Assembly (NCBI RefSeq): GCF_016587415.1
Contig: NZ_BNJI01000002.1
Span: forward strand, 1 to 64,000
Source of the DNA: Ktedonobacter sp. SOSP1-85
Lineage (GTDB): Bacteria; Chloroflexota; Ktedonobacteria; Ktedonobacterales; Ktedonobacteraceae
Direction of reading: 5' to 3'
Length of the DNA: 64,000 nucleotides
Shown here piece by piece: positions 24,739 to 34,258 of this stretch (position 1 is its first letter; each line of letters opens with the position of its first letter). The translations under genes and the position numbers were made by a program. The notes beneath the pieces are model-generated. The model was given only the letters and a program-made list of their open reading frames with translations. It ran no database searches and was not told the DNA's origin.

Positions 24739-25749
24739 TTGAAACAATCCTCTATACAACACCTGGATGTAGATGCCCCGTTACAAGCAGAGAAGCTACC
24801 TGCGAAATCTGAGCAACCGGGGGGAAAAAGAATAAATGTTCAGGTATATAGAAATCTGGGCGGGCGGGTACGCGAATTTAGCCTGGGATTGCTCTTCCTG
24901 GCTCCTGTACTTGCGGTATTCGCCATTTTTACATATTTCCCCTTCTTCCGTGCCATCTGGCTCAGTCTCAACATCACCAATGAGCTGGGTGATCCTGTAA
25001 AGTTCGTCGGCTTGCGCTACTATCAACAAATCCTGAATTTTAGCAACCCGGAAAATGATTACCTGAACAGCCTGTTGATAAGCTTTGAGTACGCATTGCT
25101 TGTAGTCTCACTACAAATCGTCTGTGGGCTGGGTCTTGCCTCGTTAGCGATGGCGAAGGTGCGCGGCATTGGCGTCTTCCGTTTGATATTTACCGTCAGT
25201 ATTGCTATTTCGCTAGCAAGCTCCAGCGTCATCTGGGCGCTGATCTTTGATCCAACGACGAACATCACTACCTGGTTGGTCAACTTATTGAACTTGCCAC
25301 AGCCGGGATTACTTAATAATGCCTCAACTGCGCTCATCTCCATAGCCGTGATGTCGGTTTGGTCGGGTCTGGGCTTCAATTTTGTTATCACGCTCGCTGG
25401 TATGCAGGCTATACCTGAGGACCTCTACGAGAGCGCCTCTCTGGACGGCGCGGGTCGCTGGAAGCGTTTCCTCCACATCACGCTGCCAATGTTAACGCCT
25501 ATCCTGCTCTTTCTGTTGATTATTAACACCCTTTCGTGCTTTCAAGCATTTACACAGTTCAATGTATTGGTGAATGGACCAGGACCGGAAAGCTCTACCG
25601 ATGTCTTTGTCTATGCGATCTATCAATCGTTCTGGGCTGATCATCGCTATGGCTTCGCGTCGGCAATGTCAATTATTCTGTTCATCATTTTGCTCATTCT
25701 TAGTGCGATGCAATTTCTCTTCCTGGGCAGGAGGGTACATTACCGATGA
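24739..25749 (+). CDS. ABC sugar importer permease (UgpA/MalF-like)
   Basis: The 336-residue inner-membrane permease has six predicted helices and the ATPase-contact EAA loop EDLYESASLDGAGRWKRFLHITLP near residues 230-254. The first ~45 residues are a soluble, variable tail. The start is a TTG (AGGAG 13 nt upstream); no better start exists before the first helix. Its last codons overlap the next permease by 4 nt (ATGA). It belongs to the CUT1/Ugp class that takes up oligosaccharides or glycerol-phosphate-type substrates. No ATPase gene is in the operon. Confidence 0.88.
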   Translation: MKQSSIQHLDVDAPLQAEKLPAKSEQPGGKRINVQVYRNLGGRVREFSLGLLFLAPVLAVFAIFTYFPFFRAIWLSLNITNELGDPVKFVGLRYYQQILNFSNPENDYLNSLLISFEYALLVVSLQIVCGLGLASLAMAKVRGIGVFRLIFTVSIAISLASSSVIWALIFDPTTNITTWLVNLLNLPQPGLLNNASTALISIAVMSVWSGLGFNFVITLAGMQAIPEDLYESASLDGAGRWKRFLHITLPMLTPILLFLLIINTLSCFQAFTQFNVLVNGPGPESSTDVFVYAIYQSFWADHRYGFASAMSIILFIILLILSAMQFLFLGRRVHYR

Positions 25750-26603
25750 GTGCCGTTGTCAATACAATGCCCCAGGGAAAGATCAGTATTGGGAAACACC
25801 TGGGGACAATCGTCACCTATATCTTATTGGTACTGGTTTCGCTGATTATTCTCTTCCCCTTGCTTTTCGCGTTCTCTATCGCATTGCAGGGGCAGACTCT
25901 GACGCCACAACTCCTTCCGGATCTGGCCCAACTTGACTGGGGAGTCTTTGTGCGGGTTCTGGCTCAGCAGCCGGATTTGCCACGCTGGATTCTCAATTCT
26001 TTTGTTGTCTCGTTTCTGGTCACCGTCGGCATATTGGTGACATCATCGCTGGCCGCTTACGCGTTTGCGTTCCTCAATTTCTGGGGTAAACCGATCTTCT
26101 TTGCTATTGTCATGGGCACAATGATGATCCCCTTTGAAGCGACGCTGGTGCCGAATTTCCTGTTGATCTTACACCTGAACTGGACAGATAGTTATCAGGG
26201 ACTGGTTCTGCCATTTCTTGCGGGAGGCTTTGGCATTTTCCTGCTACGCCAGTACTTCATGACCATTCCGCCCGAACTGCAAGAGGCGGCGAAGTTAGAC
26301 GGATGCGGCCACTTCCGCTTCCTTTGGAGTTTCCTGCTTCCGCTGGCGCGCCCAGCCCTGGCGACGTTGGGTCTCTATACCTTTATTACGACCTGGAACC
26401 AGTTTTACTGGCCCCTTCTTGTCACTAACGAGTCGACGTGGCGTACTACGCAGATTGGTATTGCAATCTTTCACTCTAGTGAAGTTAATTTTCTGAACAC
26501 CCAGATGGCGGCTACGCTCATCGTTGTGATTCCAACGCTTCTACCTTTAATATTTGGCCATCGTCAACTCGTGCGCGGGTTAACAGCTGGCATTATTAAA
26601 TAA
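25746..26603 (+). CDS. ABC sugar importer permease (UgpE/MalG-like)
   Basis: The 285-residue partner permease has six helices and the EAA loop PELQEAAKLDGCGHFRFLWSFLLPLARP. The motif MTIPPELQEAAK is typical of CUT1 MalG/UgpE proteins. The ATG lies within the stop region of the preceding gene (ATGA at 25746-25749), so the two are made together as a heterodimer. Both need a cytoplasmic ATPase supplied from elsewhere. Confidence 0.9.
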   Translation: MSAVVNTMPQGKISIGKHLGTIVTYILLVLVSLIILFPLLFAFSIALQGQTLTPQLLPDLAQLDWGVFVRVLAQQPDLPRWILNSFVVSFLVTVGILVTSSLAAYAFAFLNFWGKPIFFAIVMGTMMIPFEATLVPNFLLILHLNWTDSYQGLVLPFLAGGFGIFLLRQYFMTIPPELQEAAKLDGCGHFRFLWSFLLPLARPALATLGLYTFITTWNQFYWPLLVTNESTWRTTQIGIAIFHSSEVNFLNTQMAATLIVVIPTLLPLIFGHRQLVRGLTAGIIK

Positions 26604-26656
26604 CAATTGAAGTCCTGTGTAGATGCTAATACTTTTATTGGAGGATCATATTTCCC

Positions 26657-28078
26657 ATGCGTTACGCAAAACAAATCATATTGGTGCTCCTCGCAACCAT
26701 CCTGCTGGTTGGTTGTGGTGGGGGTAACACAAGCACTGCCAATACCGCGTCCACACCCGCCGCGCCCCCGGCGACCCCGGCGGTTAAACTCGATCCACAG
26801 AAACCAGGAACGCTCAAAATTTCCTTCTGGTATGGTCTGAGTGGCGTGAACGGTGACGTTCTGCGCACACTGATCAACAAATACAATGAGAGCCAGAATA
26901 AATACTATATTGATGGCATCTTCCAGTCATCCTATGATGACACCCTCAGCAAGTTCAATGCCTCGTTGAGCGGAAACCAGCTTCCCAATGTCGTGCAGGT
27001 CTATGATATCGGCACCCAGCGCATGATCGATACCAAGCAAATTATTCCAGTGCAGGATCTGATCAACCGTGATCATCTGCAGAGCGTCGTTAATGACCTG
27101 GAGCCAGCGATCCGCAACTACTACACCATTAACGGGACACTCTACTCCATGCCTTTCAACTCCTCGACGATGGTGATGTACTATGATAAGAACGTCTTCA
27201 AAGCAGCAGGCCTGGACCCCAATCAGAAACTCTGGAGCTATGATCAGGTGATTGCTGCCGCGAAGAAGCTAACTCAGAAGGACTCCAGCGGCAAGGTCAC
27301 TCGTGCAGGCATTAGCTTCTATGACTATAGCTGGTTCTTTGAGCAGGCATTGGCCTCAAGCAACCAGTTCCTGGCGACCCCCAACAATGGTCGTTCGGGT
27401 CGCGCGACGCAGTACAGCTTCAACAACGATGCCGGCGTCAAATGGCTGGAGTTCGAGAAACAGTTGATTTCTGACGGTTCAGCAAAATACTTTGGTGCGA
27501 GCGGCTCAAGCTCTTCCTCGTCAGCCTTCCTCAAAGGCCAGTCCGCGATGACCTTTGAGTCTGTCGCTTCAATGCGCAACTTCGTCAATACGGCGGCAAA
27601 AAACGGTAATAAGCTGGATATCGGCGTCGCTTATATCCCTCGCCCGACCCTCCCTGCCCAGGGCCGCACCGCCATCGGTGGCGCTTCTCTCTGGATCACG
27701 AACAAGGGTACAAAAGAACAGCAGGAAGGAGCCTGGGACTTCACCAAGTTCCTGTCTCAGCCAGACACTCAGGCGTACTGGTCCTCCAACACTGGCTACA
27801 TCCCGACCCGTCTCTCCGCCTATAATCAGCAGACGATGAAGGATACCCTGGCAAAGTACCCTCAGTTCCAGGTAGGTCTTGACCAGATTCGCTCCAGCCA
27901 GACTAACTACTACAATGCTGGCGCGGCTACCGGAAACATGCTTACGATGCGTAACAATGTTCAGACCGCAATGGATGCCTATCTCACTGGTCAAACCAGT
28001 AGTGCTAAGTCTGCATTGGATAGTGCCGTTCAGAAGTCGAATGACTCACTACAAGAGTACAACGACGCCAACCAGTAA
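26657..28078 (+). CDS. ABC sugar-binding lipoprotein (UgpB-like)
   Basis: The 473-residue extracellular binding protein has lipobox LVGC (Cys about 20) followed by an Ala/Pro/Thr linker. The SBP1 fold follows: LKISFWYGLSGVNGDVLRTLINKYN, then LYSMPFNSSTMVMYYDK and GGASLWITNKGTKEQQEGAWDF. These are close to the glycerol-3-phosphate-binding UgpB pattern, but the ligand cannot be fixed. It is third in the operon, 53 nt after the permease, with GGAGG in the gap. The downstream hairpin separates it from the convergent CBM3 gene. Confidence 0.88.
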   Translation: MRYAKQIILVLLATILLVGCGGGNTSTANTASTPAAPPATPAVKLDPQKPGTLKISFWYGLSGVNGDVLRTLINKYNESQNKYYIDGIFQSSYDDTLSKFNASLSGNQLPNVVQVYDIGTQRMIDTKQIIPVQDLINRDHLQSVVNDLEPAIRNYYTINGTLYSMPFNSSTMVMYYDKNVFKAAGLDPNQKLWSYDQVIAAAKKLTQKDSSGKVTRAGISFYDYSWFFEQALASSNQFLATPNNGRSGRATQYSFNNDAGVKWLEFEKQLISDGSAKYFGASGSSSSSSAFLKGQSAMTFESVASMRNFVNTAAKNGNKLDIGVAYIPRPTLPAQGRTAIGGASLWITNKGTKEQQEGAWDFTKFLSQPDTQAYWSSNTGYIPTRLSAYNQQTMKDTLAKYPQFQVGLDQIRSSQTNYYNAGAATGNMLTMRNNVQTAMDAYLTGQTSSAKSALDSAVQKSNDSLQEYNDANQ

Positions 28079-28159
28079 ATAAAAGCCAGAAAAGTGCATA
28101 ACCATGGGGTCCATTTTCTGGGCCCCATTGGCAGTAAGTCTGGCTCACTACTATCATGG

Positions 28160-28200
28160 AAGCGCCGCCTTCATATAACTTGCATATGAAGGCGGCGCTT
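28160..28200. terminator. Perfect 17-bp bidirectional hairpin
   Basis: Arms 28160-28176 and 28184-28200 are exact complements with a 7-nt loop, between convergent genes ending at 28078 and 28242. A second stem, ATGGGGTCC/GGGCCCCAT (about 28104-28128), lies just before it. Confidence 0.7.
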
Positions 28201-28241
28201 TGATCTGAACAGGCTATTGGCGGATTCAGGTGGATACTTTT

Positions 28242-30098
28242 TTAGCAGGGCTGGACCTTTGAGAGAACGACGTTCCAGACCTGCTGGTCGAAGTAGAAGC
28301 CCTTGGCAGAGGGCCCATCACTAGAGGGCGTTGTCTCGTTGACCAGGCGGCTCTGGGCAAGATAGTAGCCTTCATAGCCATGCTGTAGCTTGTAGAGGAG
28401 ATCGCCAGAGCCGACGCTCTCCAACCGTATATCCTGCGTCTGGGTTGTGCCACAACCCCAGGCATTCAAGAGGGTGATATCCGTGCGCGAAGAGATGCTG
28501 TTCATCCAGCCCTCGTAGGCGTAAAGGGCATCACTGCGCGCGCCACCGGAGTCGGTCGAGTTAAACTCATGCTCCATGCCCTGCTGGCCCTGGTAGGGGC
28601 TGGTGGTGTTATCGGCGATATACGCATTGCCACCTGCACCCGTGCTGGTCACCGTATCCTGGTAGGTGAAGATAGCCAGCTGGTCAAAGATACCGGCGGG
28701 ATTGGAGAGTGGAATGTTGTTGTAGGTAAAGGCGGTACGCACGCCCGAACCAGTACCACTACAATTGTCGCTGCCACCGCTCATGAAGGGCGTCTGGGCA
28801 TTGGCCCAGGCAGCCTGGATGTTGGTAAAGCCAGCGGACTGCAACTGCTGATTAAAGCTGGTGTAGTCAAACGAGGTGAAGAAGGTATTTAGTGTACTGG
28901 GACCAAAGTAGAGGCTGGCCGCAATCATGATATTGAGATAGCCCTCGCGATAGTTCGGGTTGTAGGACTTGTTGAACTTACATTGATTCCCTTCAAGGTA
29001 GTAGTCAATGTCCTGGTTGAAGTTGTTGGTGTCGTTGAAATCGAAGTTGGCCGCGATAGCCAGCGCCTGCATCAGCAAATTGACCTTCGCCTGCTGAGTG
29101 GAGGATAACTGGTTCCAGACCGCTGGCTCATTACGCGCAAGCAGCAGTCCCTGCGCGGTATCATTATGGCCCCAGCCCTCCAGCCCACCATTGGCATCAG
29201 GCTCGTTGCCGCCCGCGACTAACTGGCCGATAGAGGCCACCAGGCGACTAGCTACCGAGGTACCATTCGTCGCGGTAGCATTGGGATTATACCAGTTCAC
29301 CAGGGCCAGGAAGTAGAAGGCCTTCGCGTTATAAACCGCCGTTGGCGAGTCGCCAGGCCTGCCACTATTGGCCGTCGTAGGCGCCGGGAAGGCCAGGAGA
29401 GGCGTGGCTACCGCGGCATCGATCTGGCTCTGGTCGAAGCTCGTGGGTGGAGGCGTGGGCGTTGGGGTAGGTGTCGTAGTCTGGGTTGGTGTGGGCGTTG
29501 TCGTTTGGGTCTGGGTCGGTGTCGGTGTGGGCGTCGCAGAAGAGCCGGTCGGCTCGACTCCCCAGACTAGAATGCCGTTCTGGTAGAGCGTGACGTTCTG
29601 CCAGTCAGTAAAGGTTGTGAATGAGGCGTTGAACGAGTAGTCGTTGGTCTGGGTAAAGTTGCTGAAGTCGGCCTTACTGGCGCGAATCTTGATCTTGCCT
29701 GTGTTGGCGTTGGCATTCAGTGTACCAGATGTAAAGCCGACCTGGATGTAGTAATCGGCCGTCGCTACGGGTTGGGATACCGCTACCGCCGTCCCCGTCA
29801 CGTTGCTACAACCAACGGCTGCATAATCACAGAACACCGAGATGGCCTGATTGGTATCGCGTGTAAACCAGTAGCGCATGGTAAGCCCACTGAGCGCGAC
29901 GCTACTGCTTCCAGTATTGACAATTTGCAGCCCCGCCTGAAGCTTATTCGTCGTCGTGCTGGTGTTATCTGGTATGTACTGCACCTTCAGCGGAGAAGAT
30001 GCGGCATGACTGGTCTTTGGCAACTGTGACAAAATGCCCATCATAATGACCAGGAGACAGACCGCTCCCAATCCAAGATAACGAGAGATGCGTTCCAT
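28242..30098 (-). CDS. Secreted CBM3 protein with unidentified C-terminal domain
   Basis: The ATG at 30098 is preferred because GAAGGGA lies 5 nt upstream. The 618-residue protein starts with a signal peptide (helix YLGLGAVCLLVIMMGIL, then SHAA). A family-3 carbohydrate-binding module covers about residues 35-185 (LKVQYIPDNT, LSGLTMRYWFTRD, YYIQVGFTSGTLNAN). A Thr/Pro linker of TPTPTQT-type repeats follows, then a ~390-residue domain rich in Asn/Trp/Tyr (AKAFYFLALVNWYNP, GGLEGWGHNDTAQGLLLARN). That part looks helical and may be a glycoside hydrolase or lyase, but I do not recognise the family. It lies 82 nt after the isomerase gene at the end of the sugar locus. Confidence 0.78.
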   Translation of the reverse strand: MERISRYLGLGAVCLLVIMMGILSQLPKTSHAASSPLKVQYIPDNTSTTTNKLQAGLQIVNTGSSSVALSGLTMRYWFTRDTNQAISVFCDYAAVGCSNVTGTAVAVSQPVATADYYIQVGFTSGTLNANANTGKIKIRASKADFSNFTQTNDYSFNASFTTFTDWQNVTLYQNGILVWGVEPTGSSATPTPTPTQTQTTTPTPTQTTTPTPTPTPPPTSFDQSQIDAAVATPLLAFPAPTTANSGRPGDSPTAVYNAKAFYFLALVNWYNPNATATNGTSVASRLVASIGQLVAGGNEPDANGGLEGWGHNDTAQGLLLARNEPAVWNQLSSTQQAKVNLLMQALAIAANFDFNDTNNFNQDIDYYLEGNQCKFNKSYNPNYREGYLNIMIAASLYFGPSTLNTFFTSFDYTSFNQQLQSAGFTNIQAAWANAQTPFMSGGSDNCSGTGSGVRTAFTYNNIPLSNPAGIFDQLAIFTYQDTVTSTGAGGNAYIADNTTSPYQGQQGMEHEFNSTDSGGARSDALYAYEGWMNSISSRTDITLLNAWGCGTTQTQDIRLESVGSGDLLYKLQHGYEGYYLAQSRLVNETTPSSDGPSAKGFYFDQQVWNVVLSKVQPC

Positions 30099-30180
30099 AG
30101 AATCCCTTCTTTTGTTAGCACAAACACACAACCGAAAAGAGACATTCAAACAGCTGTTAGTGGATAAGCCTCACCTCCTT

Positions 30181-30999
30181 TCAGACCTGCCGCCAGAGGT
30201 CGCGCAGGTAGGGCAACGCCTGGGGCAGGGCGACCTCTGGCTCTTCAATCTCGGGATGCCACTTCTTCTCCCATTCCAGCGAGAGATAGCCATCATAGCC
30301 CCCTTGCTTGAGGAGAGTACATATCGTGCGCAGCGGCATATCACCCTCGTTGAGCAGGCAATATGTCCAGGCTCCCGGCTTGCCATTAAGCAAACGGCTA
30401 TCCTTGAGATGGACATAGGCGATCTCATCTCCGAGTAGCGCCAGGCTCTGTGCGGGAGTCTCGCCCGCGCGATAGGTGTGATGGGCATCCCATAAAACCT
30501 TGACCGTGGGCAGGGCCACGGCCCGGGTGAGGTTTAGAACATCTTCGCTTTTGGTCCAGGCATCGTGAGTTTCTAGTAGGACGGTAACATCGCGCTCAGC
30601 TCCATAGGCGCCAAGCGTGTGTAGCACCTGGGCAGTGGGCGCAAGCATATCGGCGCGCGTCGTACCTGTAGGGAGAGCGCCGCCAAAGACGCGCAGAAAG
30701 GGCGCGCCCAGTTCAGCGGCCATATCGAGCATACGCTGACCGGCCTCGATCACCGCCGCCCGCTCCTCAGGTGTGCCTTGCGTCACCCGACACGAGCTAT
30801 CCAGGCAGGCAATCTCGATCCCATAGGCGCTGGAGGCCTGGCGCAGGCGACGCCGTACCACGAGCGAGGCATCGGGCTCAAGCGTCTCGCCATCCGCCAG
30901 GCGCCATTCAATGGCCTGGTAGCCATAGCGTGCAGCCGCCTCAGCGGCCTCCTCAATCGTCCAGCCTGGACAGGCAAGGGAAGAATATGCAAGTTTCAT
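30181..30999 (-). CDS. Sugar-phosphate isomerase/epimerase (xylose-isomerase-like TIM barrel)
   Basis: The 272-residue protein has the AP-endonuclease-2/xylose-isomerase-like TIM-barrel pattern: MKLAYSSLACPGWTIEEAAE, ARYGYQAIEWR, then VTVLLETHDAW, VLWDAHHTYRAGE, IAYVHLKDSR and LSLEWEKKW. Glu and His/Asp residues in these strands are the usual metal ligands. It probably isomerises a keto-sugar or inositol-like intermediate in the cytoplasm. Its ATG lies 2 nt after the GH2 stop; the ribosome site GGAGA lies inside the GH2 gene, so they are coupled. Confidence 0.85.
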   Translation of the reverse strand: MKLAYSSLACPGWTIEEAAEAAARYGYQAIEWRLADGETLEPDASLVVRRRLRQASSAYGIEIACLDSSCRVTQGTPEERAAVIEAGQRMLDMAAELGAPFLRVFGGALPTGTTRADMLAPTAQVLHTLGAYGAERDVTVLLETHDAWTKSEDVLNLTRAVALPTVKVLWDAHHTYRAGETPAQSLALLGDEIAYVHLKDSRLLNGKPGAWTYCLLNEGDMPLRTICTLLKQGGYDGYLSLEWEKKWHPEIEEPEVALPQALPYLRDLWRQV

Positions 31000-31001
31000 A
31001 T

Positions 31002-33371
31002 TTATCTATCTCCTGGCTCGATGGGAATAAGTATCTCTGGAAGTCGGTCGGACCTGACCAGCAGCGTAGTCGCTTCCTTAGCCAGCACGGTAATACTGGC
31101 GCGCCCATTGGCGAGCTCAATCACGCTGCTTCCACCGGCGATCCCCAGGCAGGCGAGCAACCTTCCAGCACCACTTAGTTCGAAGGAGACACGCCGGCGA
31201 TCCTCGATAAAAGGATGCCCATCCGCGTCTACAAGCTGGATGGTGACCTGTTGCCCCTCCTCGCCACCACCCGTCTTTACTGGCTGAATCTGCCACTGAA
31301 AGGCGGATCCGGGACCCGTTGCGGCCTCGTGATACTCCACGTTAATCGTATGCTCTACGCGCTGTCCATCGGCAGCGAGGCCCACGGCGCGCAGCTCGTT
31401 TGCTCCCAGGCGCAGAGGGACATGCCAGACCAGGCCCGCGGCGGGAAAGGCGGTGCCGTCACGCCACCGCTCGCCACAATCCCGACCATTCACAAAGAGC
31501 GTGACCTGGGGGCAGTTGGAATAGATGCGCACACGCTGCAACGCGTCGCGCTGGCCTGTACGTATGCTCCATGTTGGCGCTTCAATAAAGCACATGGGCG
31601 TGGTCGCCAGGTAGCTCTGGAAGAGGTAGTAGAGCGCTTTGGGTCGACCGGCCCGGTCCAGCAGTCCCTTCTGGTTGACATAGGGGATGGGATTCTCGGG
31701 CCGCAGCGGCGTGCCAAAGTCCTTAAACGCCCACTGCGCGTTGCCTACAAGGCGCGGGGTACGGAGCTGGACTTGCAGGTGCCACTCCATCAGGTCGAGG
31801 ATATAGCTCTCGCTCCAGTCGCTATCGCGGCTACCACGCGCTGGACCACCTACACCGGTCGCGATGCCTGGCCGCTCGGCGTGGTCGCTCTCCTGATTGA
31901 TTTCCGCGCTGATATGTTCGCCAGCACTATAGCGGCCGTAATGACTATCGCCACCCCACTCGATATGCAGCATGCGCGGATAGCGCGCCAGGGCCTCATT
32001 GAGCGCCACCTCATAGTCTTCATAGCGCCCACGATACCAGCCGGACCAGATCGAGGGCGAATAGACATCCACGATGCTCGCCCCTGGCTCAAAGCGCCGC
32101 AGGGCGGTCAGGCGTTGAGGATCGCGGGCATGGGCAAAGTCGTGCAGGGTCTGCAAAAAGGCACAGACCTTCTCATCGCTGGAATCTGGATGCTCGCTCT
32201 CCCAATCCAGTTCGTTGCCCAGGCCCCACATGACGATGGAGGGGTGGTTATAGTGCTGCTCAATCATCTCCTCAAGCATCGCCTGAGTCTGAGCGCGGAA
32301 GTGTTCGCCGCCAATACCACCCCGGCACCAGGGCAGCTCATCCCAGACCAGCAAGCCCAATTCGTCACAGGCTTCCAGTACCGCCCGCGCCTGCGGATAG
32401 TGTCCCAGGCGCACGAAGTTAAAGCCCGCCTCCTTGATCAATCGTAACTCCTGGCGCGACAGGGTATCAGGGACGGCGCTGGCATAGCCCGCCCAATCCT
32501 CATGCCGGTGCGTACCATGCAGCCTGAGCGGCTCCCCGTTCAGGAGAAAGGGACCGCTCTCGGGAAAGTCGAAGAAGCGCAAGCCAATCCGCTCCGTAAC
32601 CACGTCCCAGGCCTCCTCACCATCCAGCAGCGTCACCTCTACGGTATAGAGGACAGGTTGAGCTGGGGACCAGAGCTGCGGCTGTACAATGCGATGAGCA
32701 GGCAGTTCAAAGCCTGCTTCCGTAACACTCCTCTCGATGGTACTGAGCAGTTCGCCCTGGGGTGAGAGGAGCCGGGCGCTTAAGCGCAGCGCTCGCGGAG
32801 GCGGTGCATCCAGCTCGCCACGGATAGTGAGCGTGGCTGACTCCACACTCACCTCCGTCTCACAGCGCAGGCTCGCCAGGCGGCGCAAGCCGGTGGTATA
32901 GCACCAGGCGTTGCGCGTCAGACCGCCATAGAGGAAGAAGTCCGACATGTCAGAGGGAATGAGATCGGGATCGGGAAGGTTATCCACGCGCAGCGCCAGC
33001 GTCAGTGACTCTCCCGGCATGCTCTCTTGCGGCTGCCTGGGAAGCTCCACCGTAAAAGCCGTATAGCCCCCGGCATGCTCTCCCAGGCACACGCCATCGC
33101 ACCAGGTACTGGTGTGCTGCGAGGCGGCCTCAAACTCCACCCAGAGGCGCTGTCCAGCGGCAGGCGGCTCAAACTCGCGCACATACCAGCCCACCTCGCG
33201 GGTATAGTGGTGCTCTTCCTCTAGCGCCATGGCGTCCAGAGCGTTCCAGCTATGAGGCAGCGTGACCCCGCTCCAGGTCTGCCCCTCAGCTCGCATCACG
33301 TCCGAGGGCGGAAGATCCCCCAGGTGAAAACGCCACGCTTCATTTATACATCTAGCAGCTTGATGGCGCAT
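31002..33371 (-). CDS. Glycoside hydrolase family 2 (beta-galactosidase/glucuronidase-like)
   Basis: The 789-residue enzyme has the GH2 order: jelly-roll (from residue 10), Ig-like domain (about 170-265), TIM barrel (about 270-575) and C-terminal Ig-like domains. The acid/base is E387 in GLGNELDWE and the nucleophile is E471 in MLHIEWGGD. There is no signal peptide, so it acts on imported oligosaccharides in the cytoplasm. The sugar (beta-galactoside, mannoside or glucuronide) cannot be told. It lies 35 nt after the permease and is coupled to the isomerase gene. Confidence 0.9.
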   Translation of the reverse strand: MRHQAARCINEAWRFHLGDLPPSDVMRAEGQTWSGVTLPHSWNALDAMALEEEHHYTREVGWYVREFEPPAAGQRLWVEFEAASQHTSTWCDGVCLGEHAGGYTAFTVELPRQPQESMPGESLTLALRVDNLPDPDLIPSDMSDFFLYGGLTRNAWCYTTGLRRLASLRCETEVSVESATLTIRGELDAPPPRALRLSARLLSPQGELLSTIERSVTEAGFELPAHRIVQPQLWSPAQPVLYTVEVTLLDGEEAWDVVTERIGLRFFDFPESGPFLLNGEPLRLHGTHRHEDWAGYASAVPDTLSRQELRLIKEAGFNFVRLGHYPQARAVLEACDELGLLVWDELPWCRGGIGGEHFRAQTQAMLEEMIEQHYNHPSIVMWGLGNELDWESEHPDSSDEKVCAFLQTLHDFAHARDPQRLTALRRFEPGASIVDVYSPSIWSGWYRGRYEDYEVALNEALARYPRMLHIEWGGDSHYGRYSAGEHISAEINQESDHAERPGIATGVGGPARGSRDSDWSESYILDLMEWHLQVQLRTPRLVGNAQWAFKDFGTPLRPENPIPYVNQKGLLDRAGRPKALYYLFQSYLATTPMCFIEAPTWSIRTGQRDALQRVRIYSNCPQVTLFVNGRDCGERWRDGTAFPAAGLVWHVPLRLGANELRAVGLAADGQRVEHTINVEYHEAATGPGSAFQWQIQPVKTGGGEEGQQVTIQLVDADGHPFIEDRRRVSFELSGAGRLLACLGIAGGSSVIELANGRASITVLAKEATTLLVRSDRLPEILIPIEPGDR

Positions 33372-33406
33372 ACGCCTATCTTTCTTTCTAGCAATTACTC
33401 TCTAAA

Positions 33407-34258
33407 TCACTCTTTCACCGCGCCAGAGAGGCCACGTACAAAGTATCCCTGGAAGGCCAGGAAGACCAGCAGCACAGGCACAAATGAGATGACGGTACCA
33501 GCGGCAAAGCCGGTCCAGTCGAACGAGTTCTCGCCCTGGAAGGCGAACATTCCCACTGCAAGGTTGCGCAGATCCGGCGCGCTCAAGGTATAGATCAGCG
33601 GGATATTGAAATCGTTCCATGTGGCGATAAAGTTGAAAATTACCACCGTTGCGATCACCGGGCGCGCCAGCGGGAAGACAAGGCGGAAGAGCCGCACAAA
33701 GCCCGCGCCATCGACCTTTGCCGCGTCGAACAACTCTTCAGGAATGGCCTTGAAGAAGTTAACGAAGAGCAGCACATAGAGGGCGCCCGTGGCTCCAGAG
33801 AAGGCTAGGATTACCCCGGACTGGGTATTGAGCAGGCCCAGCAACTCCACCACCAGGAATTGCGGCAGGACAATCGAGGCCAGCGGCACAAAGAGCGTGG
33901 CGACAATTAGCGCATAGAGCAGGTTGCGTCCAGGGAAACGATAGCGCGCCAGGACATAGCCACAGAGCGCCGATTTGAACAGCTCAATCACCGTAGAGGC
34001 GGTAGAGTAGAGCAACGTATTGAAGAAGTACTGACCAAAGCCAGCCGTCACCCAGGCACGCTGGAAATTAGAGAAATCCCACTGGTTGGGCCACAGGCTG
34101 ACACCTGAAGCAAACAGGCCGCTCTGCGTCTTAAACGCACCCGCGATCGCCCAGAGAAAGGGGTAGACCCAGAAAAAGCCCACCAGCAATAGCAGGGTAA
34201 CCGTAATCAGGTTATAGCGGAGGAAGCGGCCTCCACTCCGTTGTGAGAGCAATTTCAT
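33407..34258 (-). CDS. ABC sugar importer permease (MalG-like, second importer)
   Basis: The 283-residue permease has six helices and the EAA loop PEELFDAAKVDGAGFVRLFRLVFPLARP. The ending FVRGLSGAVKE is typical of CUT1 inner-membrane permeases. Its ATG overlaps the stop of the upstream permease (ATGA). It works with that permease and the binding protein encoded at 35375-36814. No ATPase is encoded in this operon either. Confidence 0.9.
   Translation of the reverse strand: MKLLSQRSGGRFLRYNLITVTLLLLVGFFWVYPFLWAIAGAFKTQSGLFASGVSLWPNQWDFSNFQRAWVTAGFGQYFFNTLLYSTASTVIELFKSALCGYVLARYRFPGRNLLYALIVATLFVPLASIVLPQFLVVELLGLLNTQSGVILAFSGATGALYVLLFVNFFKAIPEELFDAAKVDGAGFVRLFRLVFPLARPVIATVVIFNFIATWNDFNIPLIYTLSAPDLRNLAVGMFAFQGENSFDWTGFAAGTVISFVPVLLVFLAFQGYFVRGLSGAVKE

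Noticed and set aside
31215..32447. 410-residue open frame opposite the GH2 gene
   Set aside because: Antisense to a complete GH2 enzyme; no start signal or recognisable domain.
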